A stretch of 64,000 nt of DNA from Bradyrhizobium rifense. Lineage in GTDB: Bacteria > Pseudomonadota > Alphaproteobacteria > Rhizobiales > Xanthobacteraceae. Of this stretch, positions 24,351 to 33,698 are shown piece after piece (the stretch's first letter is position 1; every line of letters starts with the position of its first letter). The stretch is from NCBI RefSeq assembly GCF_008123425.1, contig NZ_VSSS01000033.1, forward strand, positions 62,001 to 126,000. Direction: 5' to 3'. A model generated the notes under the pieces. The model saw nothing but the letters and a program-made list of their open reading frames with translations. It was not told the DNA's origin and did not search any database. Both the position numbers and the translations under genes were made by a program.

Positions 24351-26042
24351 ATGTTCGCCACCATCTCCATCCGCGCCAAGATCATCAGTGTCGTGGCGTT
24401 CCTGTTGGTTGCGATGACTGGCATGGGCCTGCTCGCCGTCATGAAGATGCGGTCGATGAATGCCAATACCACCGACATCACCACAAGCTGGATGCCCAGC
24501 GTGCGGGTGCTCGGCGAGATCCGGGCGAGCGTCATCACTTATCGCAACGTGGTCCGCCAGCACATGCTGGCCGAGACGCTGGAAGACAAGCTCGCGAACG
24601 AGAAGACCGCCGGCACTGTGATGGAGGCGCTCGGCAAGGCCCGCAAGAGCTACGAGCCGATGATCACCTCTCCGGAGGAGCGGGGGCTGTACAACGAATG
24701 GGCCAAGCTCTGGGACCAGTACAAGCAGGGCACGGACGAGGTCTTTGCGCTGTCGCGCAAGGAGGCCGGCAAGGTCCCGCATGACGCCCAGGAGCTGAAT
24801 ACCAAGACCGTCAACAAGATCGGACTTGCGTCGGATGAGGTCCTGACAAAGGACATCGAGCTCAATACCCAGGGCGGCGATCAGGCTGCCAAGGATGCCG
24901 GCGACAGCTACTACTATGCCTTCATGCTGGTCTCGATCATCCTCGGGGCTGCCGTGATCATCGGCATCGGCGTCAGCTTCTACCTCGTGCAGGACGTCTC
25001 CAGCGGCATCAACTCGATCATCGAGCCGATGCAGGCGCTGGGCAAGGGTGACCTCTCCGCCGAGGTCCCGCACCGGGGCGAGAAGACCGAGATCGGCGCC
25101 ATGGCCGACGTGCTCCAGGTCTTCAAGGAAGCGCTGATTGCCAAGAAGGCTGCCGACGAGGCTGCTGCCGCCGACGCCGAAGCCAAGATCGAGCGCGGCC
25201 GCCGTGTCGACAACGTAACCCGCGAATTCGAGACCATGATCGGCGAGATCGTCCAGACCGTGTCGTCGGCCTCGACCCAGCTCGAAGCCTCGGCCTCGAC
25301 GCTGACCTCGAGCGCAGACCGTTCGCAGCGGCTCGCGACCACGGTTGCCGCGGCTTCGGAAGAAGCCTCCACCAACGTGCAGTCGGTGGCCTCGGCCACC
25401 GAGGAGATGGCATCCTCGGTCGGCGAGATCAGCCGTCAGGTGCAGGAATCGGCGCGAATGGCGGGCGACGCCGTCGGCCAGGCCCGTGCCACCACCGAGC
25501 GCGTCAGCGAACTCTCCAAGGCGGCCTCGCGCATCGGTGACGTCGTCGAACTCATCAACACCATCGCCGGCCAGACCAACCTGCTGGCGCTGAACGCCAC
25601 CATCGAGGCGGCGCGTGCCGGTGAGGCCGGCCGCGGCTTCGCGGTGGTCGCCTCGGAGGTGAAGGCGCTTGCCGAGCAGACCGCCAAGGCGACCGGCGAG
25701 ATCGGCCAGCAGATCTCCGGCATCCAGGCGGCGACCAACGACTCGGTCGGTGCGATCAAGGAAATCTCCTCGACCATCGAGCGCCTTTCGGAAATCTCCT
25801 CGGCGATTGCGGCCGCGGTGGAGGAGCAGGGTGCCGCGACCCAGGAAATCGCCCGCAACGTGCAGCAGGCGGCCCAGGGCACCCAGCAGGTCTCGTCCAA
25901 CATCACCGACGTGCAGCGCGGCGCGACCGAGACCGGCACCGCCTCCTCGCAGGTGCTGTCGGCCGCACAGATGCTGTCCAACGACAGCACCCGACTAAAG
26001 ACTGAGGTCAGCAAGTTCCTGACCAACGTCCGCGCGGCCTGA
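24351..26042 (+). CDS. Methyl-accepting chemotaxis protein (4HB sensor, HAMP)
   Basis: A 563-residue transmembrane chemoreceptor. It has an N-terminal membrane segment (about 9-31), a periplasmic four-helix-bundle sensor (about 32-185), and a second membrane segment (about 187-212). A HAMP domain (about 213-265) and a long coiled-coil signalling domain with the conserved hairpin INTIAGQTNLLALNATIEAAR-type tip follow. The ATG of MFATISIRAK is chosen because it directly precedes the membrane segment. No C-terminal pentapeptide for methyltransferase docking is present; it ends FLTNVRAA. It appears to be a single-gene unit ending in a strong terminator. The ligand is unknown. Confidence 0.92.
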   Translation: MFATISIRAKIISVVAFLLVAMTGMGLLAVMKMRSMNANTTDITTSWMPSVRVLGEIRASVITYRNVVRQHMLAETLEDKLANEKTAGTVMEALGKARKSYEPMITSPEERGLYNEWAKLWDQYKQGTDEVFALSRKEAGKVPHDAQELNTKTVNKIGLASDEVLTKDIELNTQGGDQAAKDAGDSYYYAFMLVSIILGAAVIIGIGVSFYLVQDVSSGINSIIEPMQALGKGDLSAEVPHRGEKTEIGAMADVLQVFKEALIAKKAADEAAAADAEAKIERGRRVDNVTREFETMIGEIVQTVSSASTQLEASASTLTSSADRSQRLATTVAAASEEASTNVQSVASATEEMASSVGEISRQVQESARMAGDAVGQARATTERVSELSKAASRIGDVVELINTIAGQTNLLALNATIEAARAGEAGRGFAVVASEVKALAEQTAKATGEIGQQISGIQAATNDSVGAIKEISSTIERLSEISSAIAAAVEEQGAATQEIARNVQQAAQGTQQVSSNITDVQRGATETGTASSQVLSAAQMLSNDSTRLKTEVSKFLTNVRAA

Positions 26043-26068
26043 GTCTGAAAGAGACGACAGTTCTGAAA

Positions 26069-26093
26069 GCGGCGCCTCCGGGCGCCGCTTTTT
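26069..26093 (+). terminator. Rho-independent terminator after chemoreceptor gene
   Basis: Perfect 8-base arms GCGGCGCC / GGCGCCGC with a TCCG loop are followed directly by five T residues, 26 bases after the stop codon. This is the clearest intrinsic terminator in the window. Confidence 0.88.
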
Positions 26094-26223
26094 ACTTGGG
26101 GAAAGCTGTTTCTGTAATCTTCCTGGCAGAGGCTGCATATCTGGAATGCGATTTCGCTGTGCGATAGCAGGGAAGTGACCGCGCGTGACTCGCTGTCGTT
26201 GGCCATTTCGGCGATGTTCGGGT

Positions 26224-26270
26224 AAATCAGCCGAGGAACCCGCGGGGGCGTGTTCCCCGTCCCCTGATTT
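26224..26270 (+). other. Leader-region inverted repeat before RND efflux gene
   Basis: Outer 7-base arms AAATCAG / CTGATTT enclose GGAAC and GTTCC, giving a nested fold that ends 14 bases before the permease ATG. The rest of this 240-base gap shows nothing I recognise. It could be an operator or leader structure; no regulator gene is adjacent. Confidence 0.35.
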
Positions 26271-26284
26271 GGAATTGCCTACGA

Positions 26285-29200
26285 ATGATTGCTCTGGTCC
26301 GTATTGCCCTGAGCCGGCCCTACACGTTTGTCGTGCTCGCGCTCCTGCTCCTGATCATCGGACCGCTGGCGGCGCTCCGAACGCCGACCGATATCTTTCC
26401 GGAGATACGTATCCCCGTGATCGGTGTGGTCTGGCAGTACACCGGCCTGCCGCCGGACCAGATGTCCGGCCGCATCACCACGCCGTTCCAGCGCTCGCTC
26501 ACAACCACTGTCAACGACATCGAGCACATCGTCGCCAACTCCTATAACGGCTTCGGCATCGTCAAGATCTTCTTCCAGCCGACCGTCGACATCCGCACCG
26601 CCAACGCCCAGGTCACTGCGATCTCGCAGACGCTGCTGAAGCAGCTGCCCCCCGGCTCAACGCCGCCTTTGATCCTGAACTATTCGGCTTCGACCGTGCC
26701 GATCATCCAGGTGGCGCTGTCGGGCGAAGGACTCTCCGAGCAGAACCTCGCCGACATCGGCATCAACCAGCTCCGCACGCCGCTGGTCACCGTGCCGGGT
26801 GCTGCAATCCCATACCCGTTCGGCGGCAAGCAGCGCCAGGTCCAGATCGACCTCGATCCGACTGCGCTCCAGGCCCGCGGCCTGTCCGGCCAGGACGTCG
26901 CCAACGCGCTCGCAGCCCAGAACCTGATCACGCCGGTCGGCACCCAGAAGATCGGCATTTTCGAGTACAACATTCAGCTCAACAACTCGCCGCTCAAGAT
27001 CGACGAGCTCGGCAATCTGCCGATCAAGACCGTCAACGGTGCGATGGTCTATGTGCGCGACGTCGCGACCGTGCGCGACGGCAACCCGCCGCAGACCAAC
27101 ATCGTCCACGTCGACGGCAACCGCTCGGTGCTGATGATGGTGCTGAAGGCGGGCGCGACCTCGACGCTCGATATCATCGCCGGCATCAAGCAGAAGGTGA
27201 TCGACGTCAAGGATCAGCTGCCGGATGCGCTGAAGATCGGCTTCATCGGCGACCAGTCCGTGTTCGTCCGCGGCGCGATCCAGGGCGTCGCTTTCGAAGG
27301 CGTCATCGCGGCGCTGCTCACCAGCGTCATGATCCTGTTGTTTCTCGGCAGTTGGCGCTCGACCGTCATCATTGCGGTCTCGATCCCGCTGTCTGTGCTC
27401 GGCGCCATCATCATGCTGTCGGCGATCGGCGAGACGCTGAACATCATGACGCTCGGCGGGCTCGCGCTCGCGGTCGGCATCCTCGTCGACGACGCCACGG
27501 TGACTATCGAGAACATCAACTACCATCTGGAGCAGGGCAAGCCGGTTGAGCAGTCGATCCTCGATGGCGCCAACCAGATCGTGACGCCGGCCTTCGTCTC
27601 GCTGCTCTGTATCTGCATCGTGTTCGTGCCGATGTTCTTCCTCACCGGCGTCGCGCGCTTCCTGTTCGTGCCGATGGCGGAAGCGGTGATGTTCGCCATG
27701 ATGTGGTCGTTCATCCTGTCGCGCACGCTGGTGCCGACGATGGCGAACTATCTGTTGCAGCCACATGTGCACCACGAGGGCGCGCCGCCGAAATCGCGCA
27801 ATCCTTTGGTGTGGTTCCAGCGCGGCTTCGAGGCTCGCTTCGAGCGCATTCGTGGCGGCTACCATGGCTTTCTCGGCCTCGCGCTCGCGCACCGCTCGGT
27901 GTTCGTGATCGGCTTCCTCTGCGTGGTCGGCGCATCGTTCGCACTGGTGCCGTTCCTGGGCCGCAACTTCTTCCCCGCGGTCGACGCCGGCAACATCCTG
28001 ATGCATGTCCGCACCCAGGTCGGCACCCGCGTCGAGGAGACTGCCAACCAGCTCGCCGACGTGCAGAAGGCGATCCGCAAATTGATCCCGGGTGAGATCG
28101 AGACGCTGACCGACAACATCGGCATGCCGATCTCCGGCATCAACATGACCTACAACAACACCGGCGTGATCGGTCCGCAGGACGGCGACATCCAGGTCAA
28201 GCTGAAAGAGGGCCACAAGCCGACCGAGGAGCACGTGAAGGTGCTGCGCGAGCAGTTGCCGCGGCTGTTCCCCGGCGTCAGCTTCGCCTTCCTGCCGGCC
28301 GACATCGTCAGCCAGATCCTGAACTTCGGTGCGCCGGCGCCGATCGACCTCCAGGTCCGTGGCGCCAATGCCGCGGCTAACTTCGCCTATGCCAACAAGC
28401 TGCTCGCCAAAGTCCGCCGCATTCCCGGCGTCGCCGATGCGCGGATCCAGCAGTCGCCAAGCAACCCGACCTTCAATATCGATGTCGACCGCACCCGCGC
28501 GCAATATGTCGGCCTGACCGAACGCGACGTCACCAACAGTCTCGTGGTCAATCTCGCCGGCTCCTCGCAGGTGGCGCCGACCTACTACCTCAACCCCGAC
28601 AACGGCGTGTCCTACTCCATCGTGATGCAGACGCCGCAATACCAGATCGATTCGCTCAGCGCGCTCCAGACGCTGCCGATCACGGCGACCGGCAATTCGC
28701 AGTCGCCGATCCTCGGCGGCATCGCCGACATCAAACGCTCGACGTCGAGCGCAGTGGTGTCGCAATACGACATCCAGACGCTGGTGCAGATTTTTGCGAC
28801 GACGTCAGGCCGCGATCTCGGAGCGGTCTCCAATGATATTCGCCAGCTGATTGCCGATACCGCCAAGGAAGTGCCGAAGGGCTCCTCCGTGGTGCTGCTC
28901 GGTCAGGTGCAGACCATGAACAGCGCCTTCACCGGCCTCTTGTTCGGTCTCCTGGGCGCCGTCGTGCTGATCTACCTCCTGATCGTCGTGAACTTCCAGT
29001 CCTGGTCCGATCCTTTCGTGATCATCACCGCGTTGCCGGCAGCCCTCGCCGGCATCGTCTGGATGCTGTTCACGACCCAGACCACGCTGTCGGTGCCGGC
29101 GTTGACAGGCGCGATCATGTGCATGGGCGTGGCCACCGCCAACAGCGTGCTCGTGATTTCCTTCGCCCGCGAGCGCTATGAGGAGCTCGGCGACCCCATC

Positions 29201-29464
29201 GCGGCCGCGCTGGAAGCCGGCTTCGTTCGGTTCCGCCCGGTTCTGATGACCGCGCTCGCCATGATCATCGGTATGGCGCCGATGGCCTTAGGGCTGGGCG
29301 AGGGCGGCGAACAGAACGCCCCCCTTGGCCGCGCCGTGATCGGCGGCCTGATCTTTGCAACCTTCGCCACGCTGATGTTTGTTCCCGTGGTGTTCAGTAT
29401 GGTACACAAGAAACAAGGCGCCGAAGCCGCCGCCCCATTGGAGACTCCGCATGTCGCCCACTGA
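26285..29464 (+). CDS. RND efflux transporter, inner-membrane permease (AcrB/HAE1-like)
   Basis: A 1059-residue resistance-nodulation-division pump protein. There is an N-terminal membrane segment, two large periplasmic loops and two groups of membrane helices. The proton-relay aspartates are D402 and D403 in ILVDDATVTIEN, matching the AcrB pair. The start ALSRPYTFVVLALLLL and the family pattern PTDIFPEIRIPVI are clear. Length is normal. The adaptor gene overlaps its end by 14 bases. No outer-membrane channel gene is present. It probably exports hydrophobic or amphiphilic compounds; the substrates cannot be told. The long reading on the opposite strand is a shadow. Confidence 0.92.
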   Translation: MIALVRIALSRPYTFVVLALLLLIIGPLAALRTPTDIFPEIRIPVIGVVWQYTGLPPDQMSGRITTPFQRSLTTTVNDIEHIVANSYNGFGIVKIFFQPTVDIRTANAQVTAISQTLLKQLPPGSTPPLILNYSASTVPIIQVALSGEGLSEQNLADIGINQLRTPLVTVPGAAIPYPFGGKQRQVQIDLDPTALQARGLSGQDVANALAAQNLITPVGTQKIGIFEYNIQLNNSPLKIDELGNLPIKTVNGAMVYVRDVATVRDGNPPQTNIVHVDGNRSVLMMVLKAGATSTLDIIAGIKQKVIDVKDQLPDALKIGFIGDQSVFVRGAIQGVAFEGVIAALLTSVMILLFLGSWRSTVIIAVSIPLSVLGAIIMLSAIGETLNIMTLGGLALAVGILVDDATVTIENINYHLEQGKPVEQSILDGANQIVTPAFVSLLCICIVFVPMFFLTGVARFLFVPMAEAVMFAMMWSFILSRTLVPTMANYLLQPHVHHEGAPPKSRNPLVWFQRGFEARFERIRGGYHGFLGLALAHRSVFVIGFLCVVGASFALVPFLGRNFFPAVDAGNILMHVRTQVGTRVEETANQLADVQKAIRKLIPGEIETLTDNIGMPISGINMTYNNTGVIGPQDGDIQVKLKEGHKPTEEHVKVLREQLPRLFPGVSFAFLPADIVSQILNFGAPAPIDLQVRGANAAANFAYANKLLAKVRRIPGVADARIQQSPSNPTFNIDVDRTRAQYVGLTERDVTNSLVVNLAGSSQVAPTYYLNPDNGVSYSIVMQTPQYQIDSLSALQTLPITATGNSQSPILGGIADIKRSTSSAVVSQYDIQTLVQIFATTSGRDLGAVSNDIRQLIADTAKEVPKGSSVVLLGQVQTMNSAFTGLLFGLLGAVVLIYLLIVVNFQSWSDPFVIITALPAALAGIVWMLFTTQTTLSVPALTGAIMCMGVATANSVLVISFARERYEELGDPIAAALEAGFVRFRPVLMTALAMIIGMAPMALGLGEGGEQNAPLGRAVIGGLIFATFATLMFVPVVFSMVHKKQGAEAAAPLETPHVAH

Positions 29465-30647
29465 ACCCCGCTCCCCGGTGTCGCACCGGAAACTGGGCAT
29501 TTTCGGCGTGGTGGCGCTGATTGCGGCAGGCCTCGTGGTCGGCACCGGCATCCGGGCCCGCGAGGACCAGAGCTCCAAGCTGAAGGAATGGACCGACGAC
29601 CAGGCCGTTCCCAGTGTTGCGGTGGCCCTGCCCAACGCCAAGGCGCTCAATTCCACCATCGATCTGCCGGGCCGGCTTGAGGCCTATTATCGCGCGCCGA
29701 TCTTCGCGCGCGTCTCCGGCTATCTCAAAAGCTGGAGCGTCGACATGGGCGCCCGCGTCAGGGCAGGCCAGGTGATCGCCGAGATCGAGGCGCCCGACCT
29801 CGACCAGCAGCTTTTGCAGGCCCGCGCCGACCTCGCCAGCCAGCAGGCCAGCGCCAGGCTGTCGGAAGCAACCCTGAACCGGCGCAAGACGCTGGTCGCC
29901 TCCAACTTCGTCTCGGCGCAGGAGATCGACGAGCGCACCGCTGACCTCTCCAACAAGAACGCCGCCGTCCATTCCGGACAGGCTAATGTTGAGCGGCTCG
30001 AGGCGCTCGCGGGCTACAAGAAGATCACCGTGCCGTTCGACGGCGTGGTCACGGCGCGCGACACCGACGTCGGCGCGCTGATCAACGCCGGCGGCGGGTC
30101 CGGACCGGCGATGTTCGTGGTCTCCGACATCACCAAGCTGCGCGTCTACGTCAACGTTCCCCAGAACTACGTGCCGGCGATCAAGATCGGCGCCAAGGCT
30201 ACGATGGTGATGCCGGAATACCCAAACCGGACGTTCCAGGCGACGGTGGAAGCCTCCTCGCAGGCCGTCGATGTCGCCTCGGGCACCACGCGCATGCAGC
30301 TTGGTCTCGACAACTCGAGTGGCGAGCTGATGCCTGGCGGCTATGCCAGTGTGAAACTCAATTTGCAGCGCGACACCGCGCCGCTGAGCATTCCCGCCAG
30401 CGCCCTGATCTTCAACGGCAGCGGCCTGCGCGTCGCGACGGTCGGTGCGGACGACAAGGTGCAATTCAAGACCGTGACCATCGCCCGCGATCTCGGCAAG
30501 GAGATCGAGCTTGCCTCAGGGATTGCGCCCGACGACCGCGTCATCACCGCTCCGCCGGACGGCCTGTCCGACGGCGATGCGGTTCGCGTCGTCGGCGCCG
30601 GCGGCAAGCCGGCGACGGCGTCGGAAAAGCAGGCGCCGAAGAGCTAA
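29451..30647 (+). CDS. RND efflux periplasmic adaptor (HlyD/MFP family)
   Basis: A 398-residue membrane-fusion protein that would link the permease to an outer-membrane channel. An N-terminal membrane anchor or signal (about 14-35, LGIFGVVALIAAGLVVG) is followed by the first lipoyl half with YRAPIFARVSGYL. An alpha-helical coiled-coil hairpin (about 115-185, rich in A, Q and E) comes next, then the second lipoyl half (GYKKITVPFDGVV), and a beta-barrel and proximal domain. The ATG of MSPTEPRSP lies within the end of the permease gene, so the two are coupled. The stop overlaps the stop of the convergent thiolase-fold gene by four bases. Confidence 0.9.
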   Translation: MSPTEPRSPVSHRKLGIFGVVALIAAGLVVGTGIRAREDQSSKLKEWTDDQAVPSVAVALPNAKALNSTIDLPGRLEAYYRAPIFARVSGYLKSWSVDMGARVRAGQVIAEIEAPDLDQQLLQARADLASQQASARLSEATLNRRKTLVASNFVSAQEIDERTADLSNKNAAVHSGQANVERLEALAGYKKITVPFDGVVTARDTDVGALINAGGGSGPAMFVVSDITKLRVYVNVPQNYVPAIKIGAKATMVMPEYPNRTFQATVEASSQAVDVASGTTRMQLGLDNSSGELMPGGYASVKLNLQRDTAPLSIPASALIFNGSGLRVATVGADDKVQFKTVTIARDLGKEIELASGIAPDDRVITAPPDGLSDGDAVRVVGAGGKPATASEKQAPKS

Positions 30648-32158
30648 GCCACCCGCCACTCCGGTGTGCCATCGGCTGCCATGGTGATCTCGCCAATTGA
30701 GCCGACTGGCGTCTTGTCCATGTTCAATAGATGCCCCAGCGTCGCACCATCGCTCGCCGGGATCCGCGCCAGCGTGCGCCGGTCATCTGCCGTGCGCAAC
30801 ATCACCACACCGTGCTCGGCATCGCCGCCACGGCCGTAGAGCACCGTAAAGCTCTCGACCTGCCCCTTTCCTGAAGCCTCGGTGGCGAACCCCGGCACCG
30901 CACGCTTGTTGCGGTCGGCCTCGCCTTGCACGCTGGTCTCCTGCGCCAGCGCATCCTGCGGCGGTGTCTTCGAAACGACCAGGGCGTGATGCTTGGTGAC
31001 GAAGCCGCCCTGGCCGTAGAGCAGGCCGAGCCTGTCGCCACCACGCAGGCGCCGCACCATCGCGCAGGCTGCATGCGTCATGTAGGTGTTGAGCGGCGCG
31101 CCGAAGAAGGTGAGGCCACCGTTCACGGTGGGCTGCACGTCGGCGGAAAGACCCAGCGTCCGCCGCGCCATCTTCGGCACGCAAGGGAAGCAGCTATAGA
31201 GCTCGATCGCGTCGAACTTCTTGCCGTCGCCGCCGGCGATATCCATCACGGTCTTCAGCACCGCGTTCTGCGGATGGCTCTCGTAAAACTGGTCGCGCAC
31301 GAGATAGTCAGGCGGCTCCTCTGCCGAGGCGCCGCCGAGCGGGTAGACCAGTCTGTCCTCAGCAATGCCAGCCGCGCGTGCCTTGGCAAGACTGGTGAGC
31401 AACAGCGCGCCGCCCATGTTGACGCTGGGGTTGGCGACCATGAGCTTGTTGTAGGGCCACGCAATGAGCCGGTTGTCCGCGGTCGGCGTCGTGATCTCGT
31501 CCGGCGCGTAGCGCCGCTTCAACCAGGAATTGGGATTTTGCGCGGCGACCGCCGAATAGCGCGACCACAGCGTGCCTGATTCCGCCATCGCCTCGCGCGG
31601 GGTCTGGCCCCAATGCGCGGACGATGCCGCTTCATAGAACGGATAGACCGTGACGGGGCGGAACACGCCGAGCTTCATGGCGAGCGGTTTCTGGAACGAC
31701 GCGCCGCGCTTCGGCTCCGGGACATCGTGGGCGAACGGCGTCCATGGCAGCTTGACGCCCGCGCGCTCGGCCTTGGTTGCCGTCGATTGCGCTTCCGCGC
31801 CGCAGACCGCGGCGACGGTGCATTCGCCGCGCGCAATGCGCTTTGCGGCCTCGTGGATGAAGCGGATCGGGCTCTCGCCGCCGACCGGACCGTAATAGCA
31901 ATGCGCCGGCGAGACGCCGAGCCGTTGCGCCAGCAGCTTCTCCGGATCGCGATAGCGCCAGCTCAGGAAGTTGACGACGTCGAGCGACTGCACCTCGCCG
32001 AGCAGCTTCGCGCCGGCGTCAGCTTCTGCGCGTCGCAGTGCCTGTTCGAGCAGATCGAGCGGCTCGAGGCCCTCAATGATCTCCTTGGGGCGGTCGACGA
32101 TCTCGCCGATGCCGACGATGACGGGGATGCGGTCTTCGGGAATAGGGGAGTTGGACAT
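30644..32158 (-). CDS. Thiolase-fold protein (acetyl-CoA acetyltransferase-like) lacking the nucleophilic cysteine
   Basis: A 504-residue protein of the thiolase superfamily, of the long acetyl-CoA acetyltransferase-like group. The N-terminal half has RIPVIVGIGE and the helix of GEVQSLDVVNF. At the place of the usual acyl-carrying cysteine (GCxSG) it reads VGGESPIRF, with no cysteine. The C-terminal half has VNGGLTFFGAPLNTYMTHA, similar to the GGxxxxGHPxG loop but altered, and a LYGQGGFVTKHHA segment in place of the CxG motif. It may therefore be a thiolase-like protein with other chemistry or a lipid-binding role. The ATG of MSNSPIPEDR is preferred to a GTG five codons upstream. Confidence 0.78.
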   Translation of the reverse strand: MSNSPIPEDRIPVIVGIGEIVDRPKEIIEGLEPLDLLEQALRRAEADAGAKLLGEVQSLDVVNFLSWRYRDPEKLLAQRLGVSPAHCYYGPVGGESPIRFIHEAAKRIARGECTVAAVCGAEAQSTATKAERAGVKLPWTPFAHDVPEPKRGASFQKPLAMKLGVFRPVTVYPFYEAASSAHWGQTPREAMAESGTLWSRYSAVAAQNPNSWLKRRYAPDEITTPTADNRLIAWPYNKLMVANPSVNMGGALLLTSLAKARAAGIAEDRLVYPLGGASAEEPPDYLVRDQFYESHPQNAVLKTVMDIAGGDGKKFDAIELYSCFPCVPKMARRTLGLSADVQPTVNGGLTFFGAPLNTYMTHAACAMVRRLRGGDRLGLLYGQGGFVTKHHALVVSKTPPQDALAQETSVQGEADRNKRAVPGFATEASGKGQVESFTVLYGRGGDAEHGVVMLRTADDRRTLARIPASDGATLGHLLNMDKTPVGSIGEITMAADGTPEWRVA

Positions 32159-32190
32159 TTCTTCTTGCTTCACGTGTTAGATTTTCGGCA

Positions 32191-32320
32191 CGTCGTCGCC
32201 CTTCGAGGGCCGCTGAAGAGGCGGCCACCTCAGGGTGACGGCTACGGGGACAGCGTCATCCTGAGGTGCGAGGCCGACGGCGCAACCCGCCGTTGGACGA
32301 GCCTCGAAGGATGGGCCGCG
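32191..32320. repeat. Palindromic intergenic repeats, family B (two adjoining elements)
   Basis: The first element runs from a CCCTTCGAGGG stem through CCGCTGAAGAGGCGG to CCACCTCAGGGTGACGG. The second begins CGTCATCCTGAGGTGCG and ends GCCTCGAAGGATGGGCC. They fill most of the 185-base gap between the thiolase-fold gene and the nitronate monooxygenase-like gene on the same strand. Confidence 0.75.
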
Positions 32321-32343
32321 AGTACTGTTCCGGCCACGAGCAA

Positions 32344-33477
32344 CTACTCCGCCACCAGCGCATTCATGTGCTCGACGGCTTCGGCAAACTCTTCCTTGAA
32401 CTCCTGCACCACGGCGCCGGCGGACTTCACGCTGTCGATCAGGCCGACGCCCTGGCCGACGAAATAGCTGACGAGGTCGCGCGCCCTGGCATTGCCGGCG
32501 GCCGCGGCCCGGTCGATCGAGTTGAAGGCATCGCGGCTGATGATGCTCTGCAGCGGCATCGGCAGGGCGCCGGGGCTCTCCGGCGCGCGGTCCCAGGCAT
32601 CGGTCCAGACCGAACGGAGCTGTCGCGCCGGCTTTCCGGTGCGGCCCTTCGAACGGATTGCATCACGGGACGATGCGGCGATCATCTTCTCGCGAAAGAT
32701 CGCAGAGGTCTCGGACTCGACGGTCGCAAGCCACACCGAACCGGTCCAGGCGCCGGCCGCGCCCATCGCCATGCAGGCCGCCATCTGCCGGCCCGTCATG
32801 ATGCCGCCGGCTGCCAGCACCGGCACGTCGCGGATCGGCTTGATCGCCTTGATCACCTCCGGCACCAGCACCATGGTCGAGACCTCGCCGCAATGGCCGC
32901 CGGCCTCGGTGCCCTGCACCACGAGAATATCGACGCCGGCAGCGACCTGGCGCAACGCGTGCTCCTTGGCGCCGACGAGGGCTGCCACCGGCACGCCGTG
33001 CTTCTTGCCCATCTCGATCATCGCTTTCGGCGGCACGCCCAGCGCGTTCGCGATCAGCCGGATCGGATGATTGAACGAGACTTTCAGCAGCTCCAGCGCG
33101 GTCTCGGCGTCGAACGGCTGCGGCTGGTTGTCGGCCACATCGGTGGTGATCAGCTCGATGTCGTATTTCTTCAGGAGGTCGCTTGTGTATTTGCGGTGCT
33201 CCTGCGGCACACGCGCTTCCAGGCTCTTCCAGGTGACGTCCTTCTCGCCCGCCGTCGAGATGTTTTCGGGGATCAGCACGTCGATGCCGTAGGGCTTGCC
33301 GTCGACGTGATCGTCGATCCATTTCAGCTCGCGTTCGAGCGTATCGGGCGTATGCACGGTGGCGCCGAGCACGCCGAAGCCGCCGGCGCGGCTGACGGCA
33401 GCAACGACATCGCGGCAATGGCTGAAGGCGAGCAGGGGGAACTCGATACCCAGCATGTCGCAGATCGGCGATTTCAT
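32344..33477 (-). CDS. Nitronate monooxygenase / NAD(P)H-dependent flavin oxidoreductase
   Basis: A 377-residue FMN-binding TIM-barrel protein of the nitronate monooxygenase (2-nitropropane dioxygenase/FabK-like) family. The family histidine is in VQGTEAGGHCGEVS, FMN-phosphate contacts are in LAAGGIMTGRQM and MGAAGAWTGSVW, and the N terminus has AFSHCRDVVAAVSRAGGFGVLG. Length is slightly above the usual 320-350. A GGGAGAGG ribosome site precedes the ATG. Whether it oxidises nitronates or acts as an enoyl or quinone reductase cannot be told. It is the next gene upstream of the thiolase-fold gene on the same strand. Confidence 0.85.
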   Translation of the reverse strand: MKSPICDMLGIEFPLLAFSHCRDVVAAVSRAGGFGVLGATVHTPDTLERELKWIDDHVDGKPYGIDVLIPENISTAGEKDVTWKSLEARVPQEHRKYTSDLLKKYDIELITTDVADNQPQPFDAETALELLKVSFNHPIRLIANALGVPPKAMIEMGKKHGVPVAALVGAKEHALRQVAAGVDILVVQGTEAGGHCGEVSTMVLVPEVIKAIKPIRDVPVLAAGGIMTGRQMAACMAMGAAGAWTGSVWLATVESETSAIFREKMIAASSRDAIRSKGRTGKPARQLRSVWTDAWDRAPESPGALPMPLQSIISRDAFNSIDRAAAAGNARARDLVSYFVGQGVGLIDSVKSAGAVVQEFKEEFAEAVEHMNALVAE

Positions 33478-33698
33478 GGTCCTCTCCCGGCGGCCTTCGA
33501 CGACGCTAGCCCATCGTCATGTGCGATGCCATGCCGGATTCCCGCGCGCATCTTGCGTGCAGGCGTCGCGTCGCGCGCTGAGCCATTCCGTCGCGCAAAA
33601 TAAGCGGGAGAGGGGCTACGGATTAGCCTCTTGCGCTTTCGTTGATGTCAGAGAATGCTGGCTCACAACAACAGAAAACGATCAGGGAGCGCTAACCA

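Noticed and set aside
26123..26136. Sigma-54 promoter before the RND gene (TGGCAGAGGCTGCA)
   Set aside because: The GG to GC spacing is two bases too short for a -24/-12 promoter.
26657..28765. A 702-residue open frame opposite the RND permease
   Set aside because: It lies wholly antisense to a well-defined pump gene and is rich in Arg, His and Asp without any domain. It is a shadow of high third-position GC.
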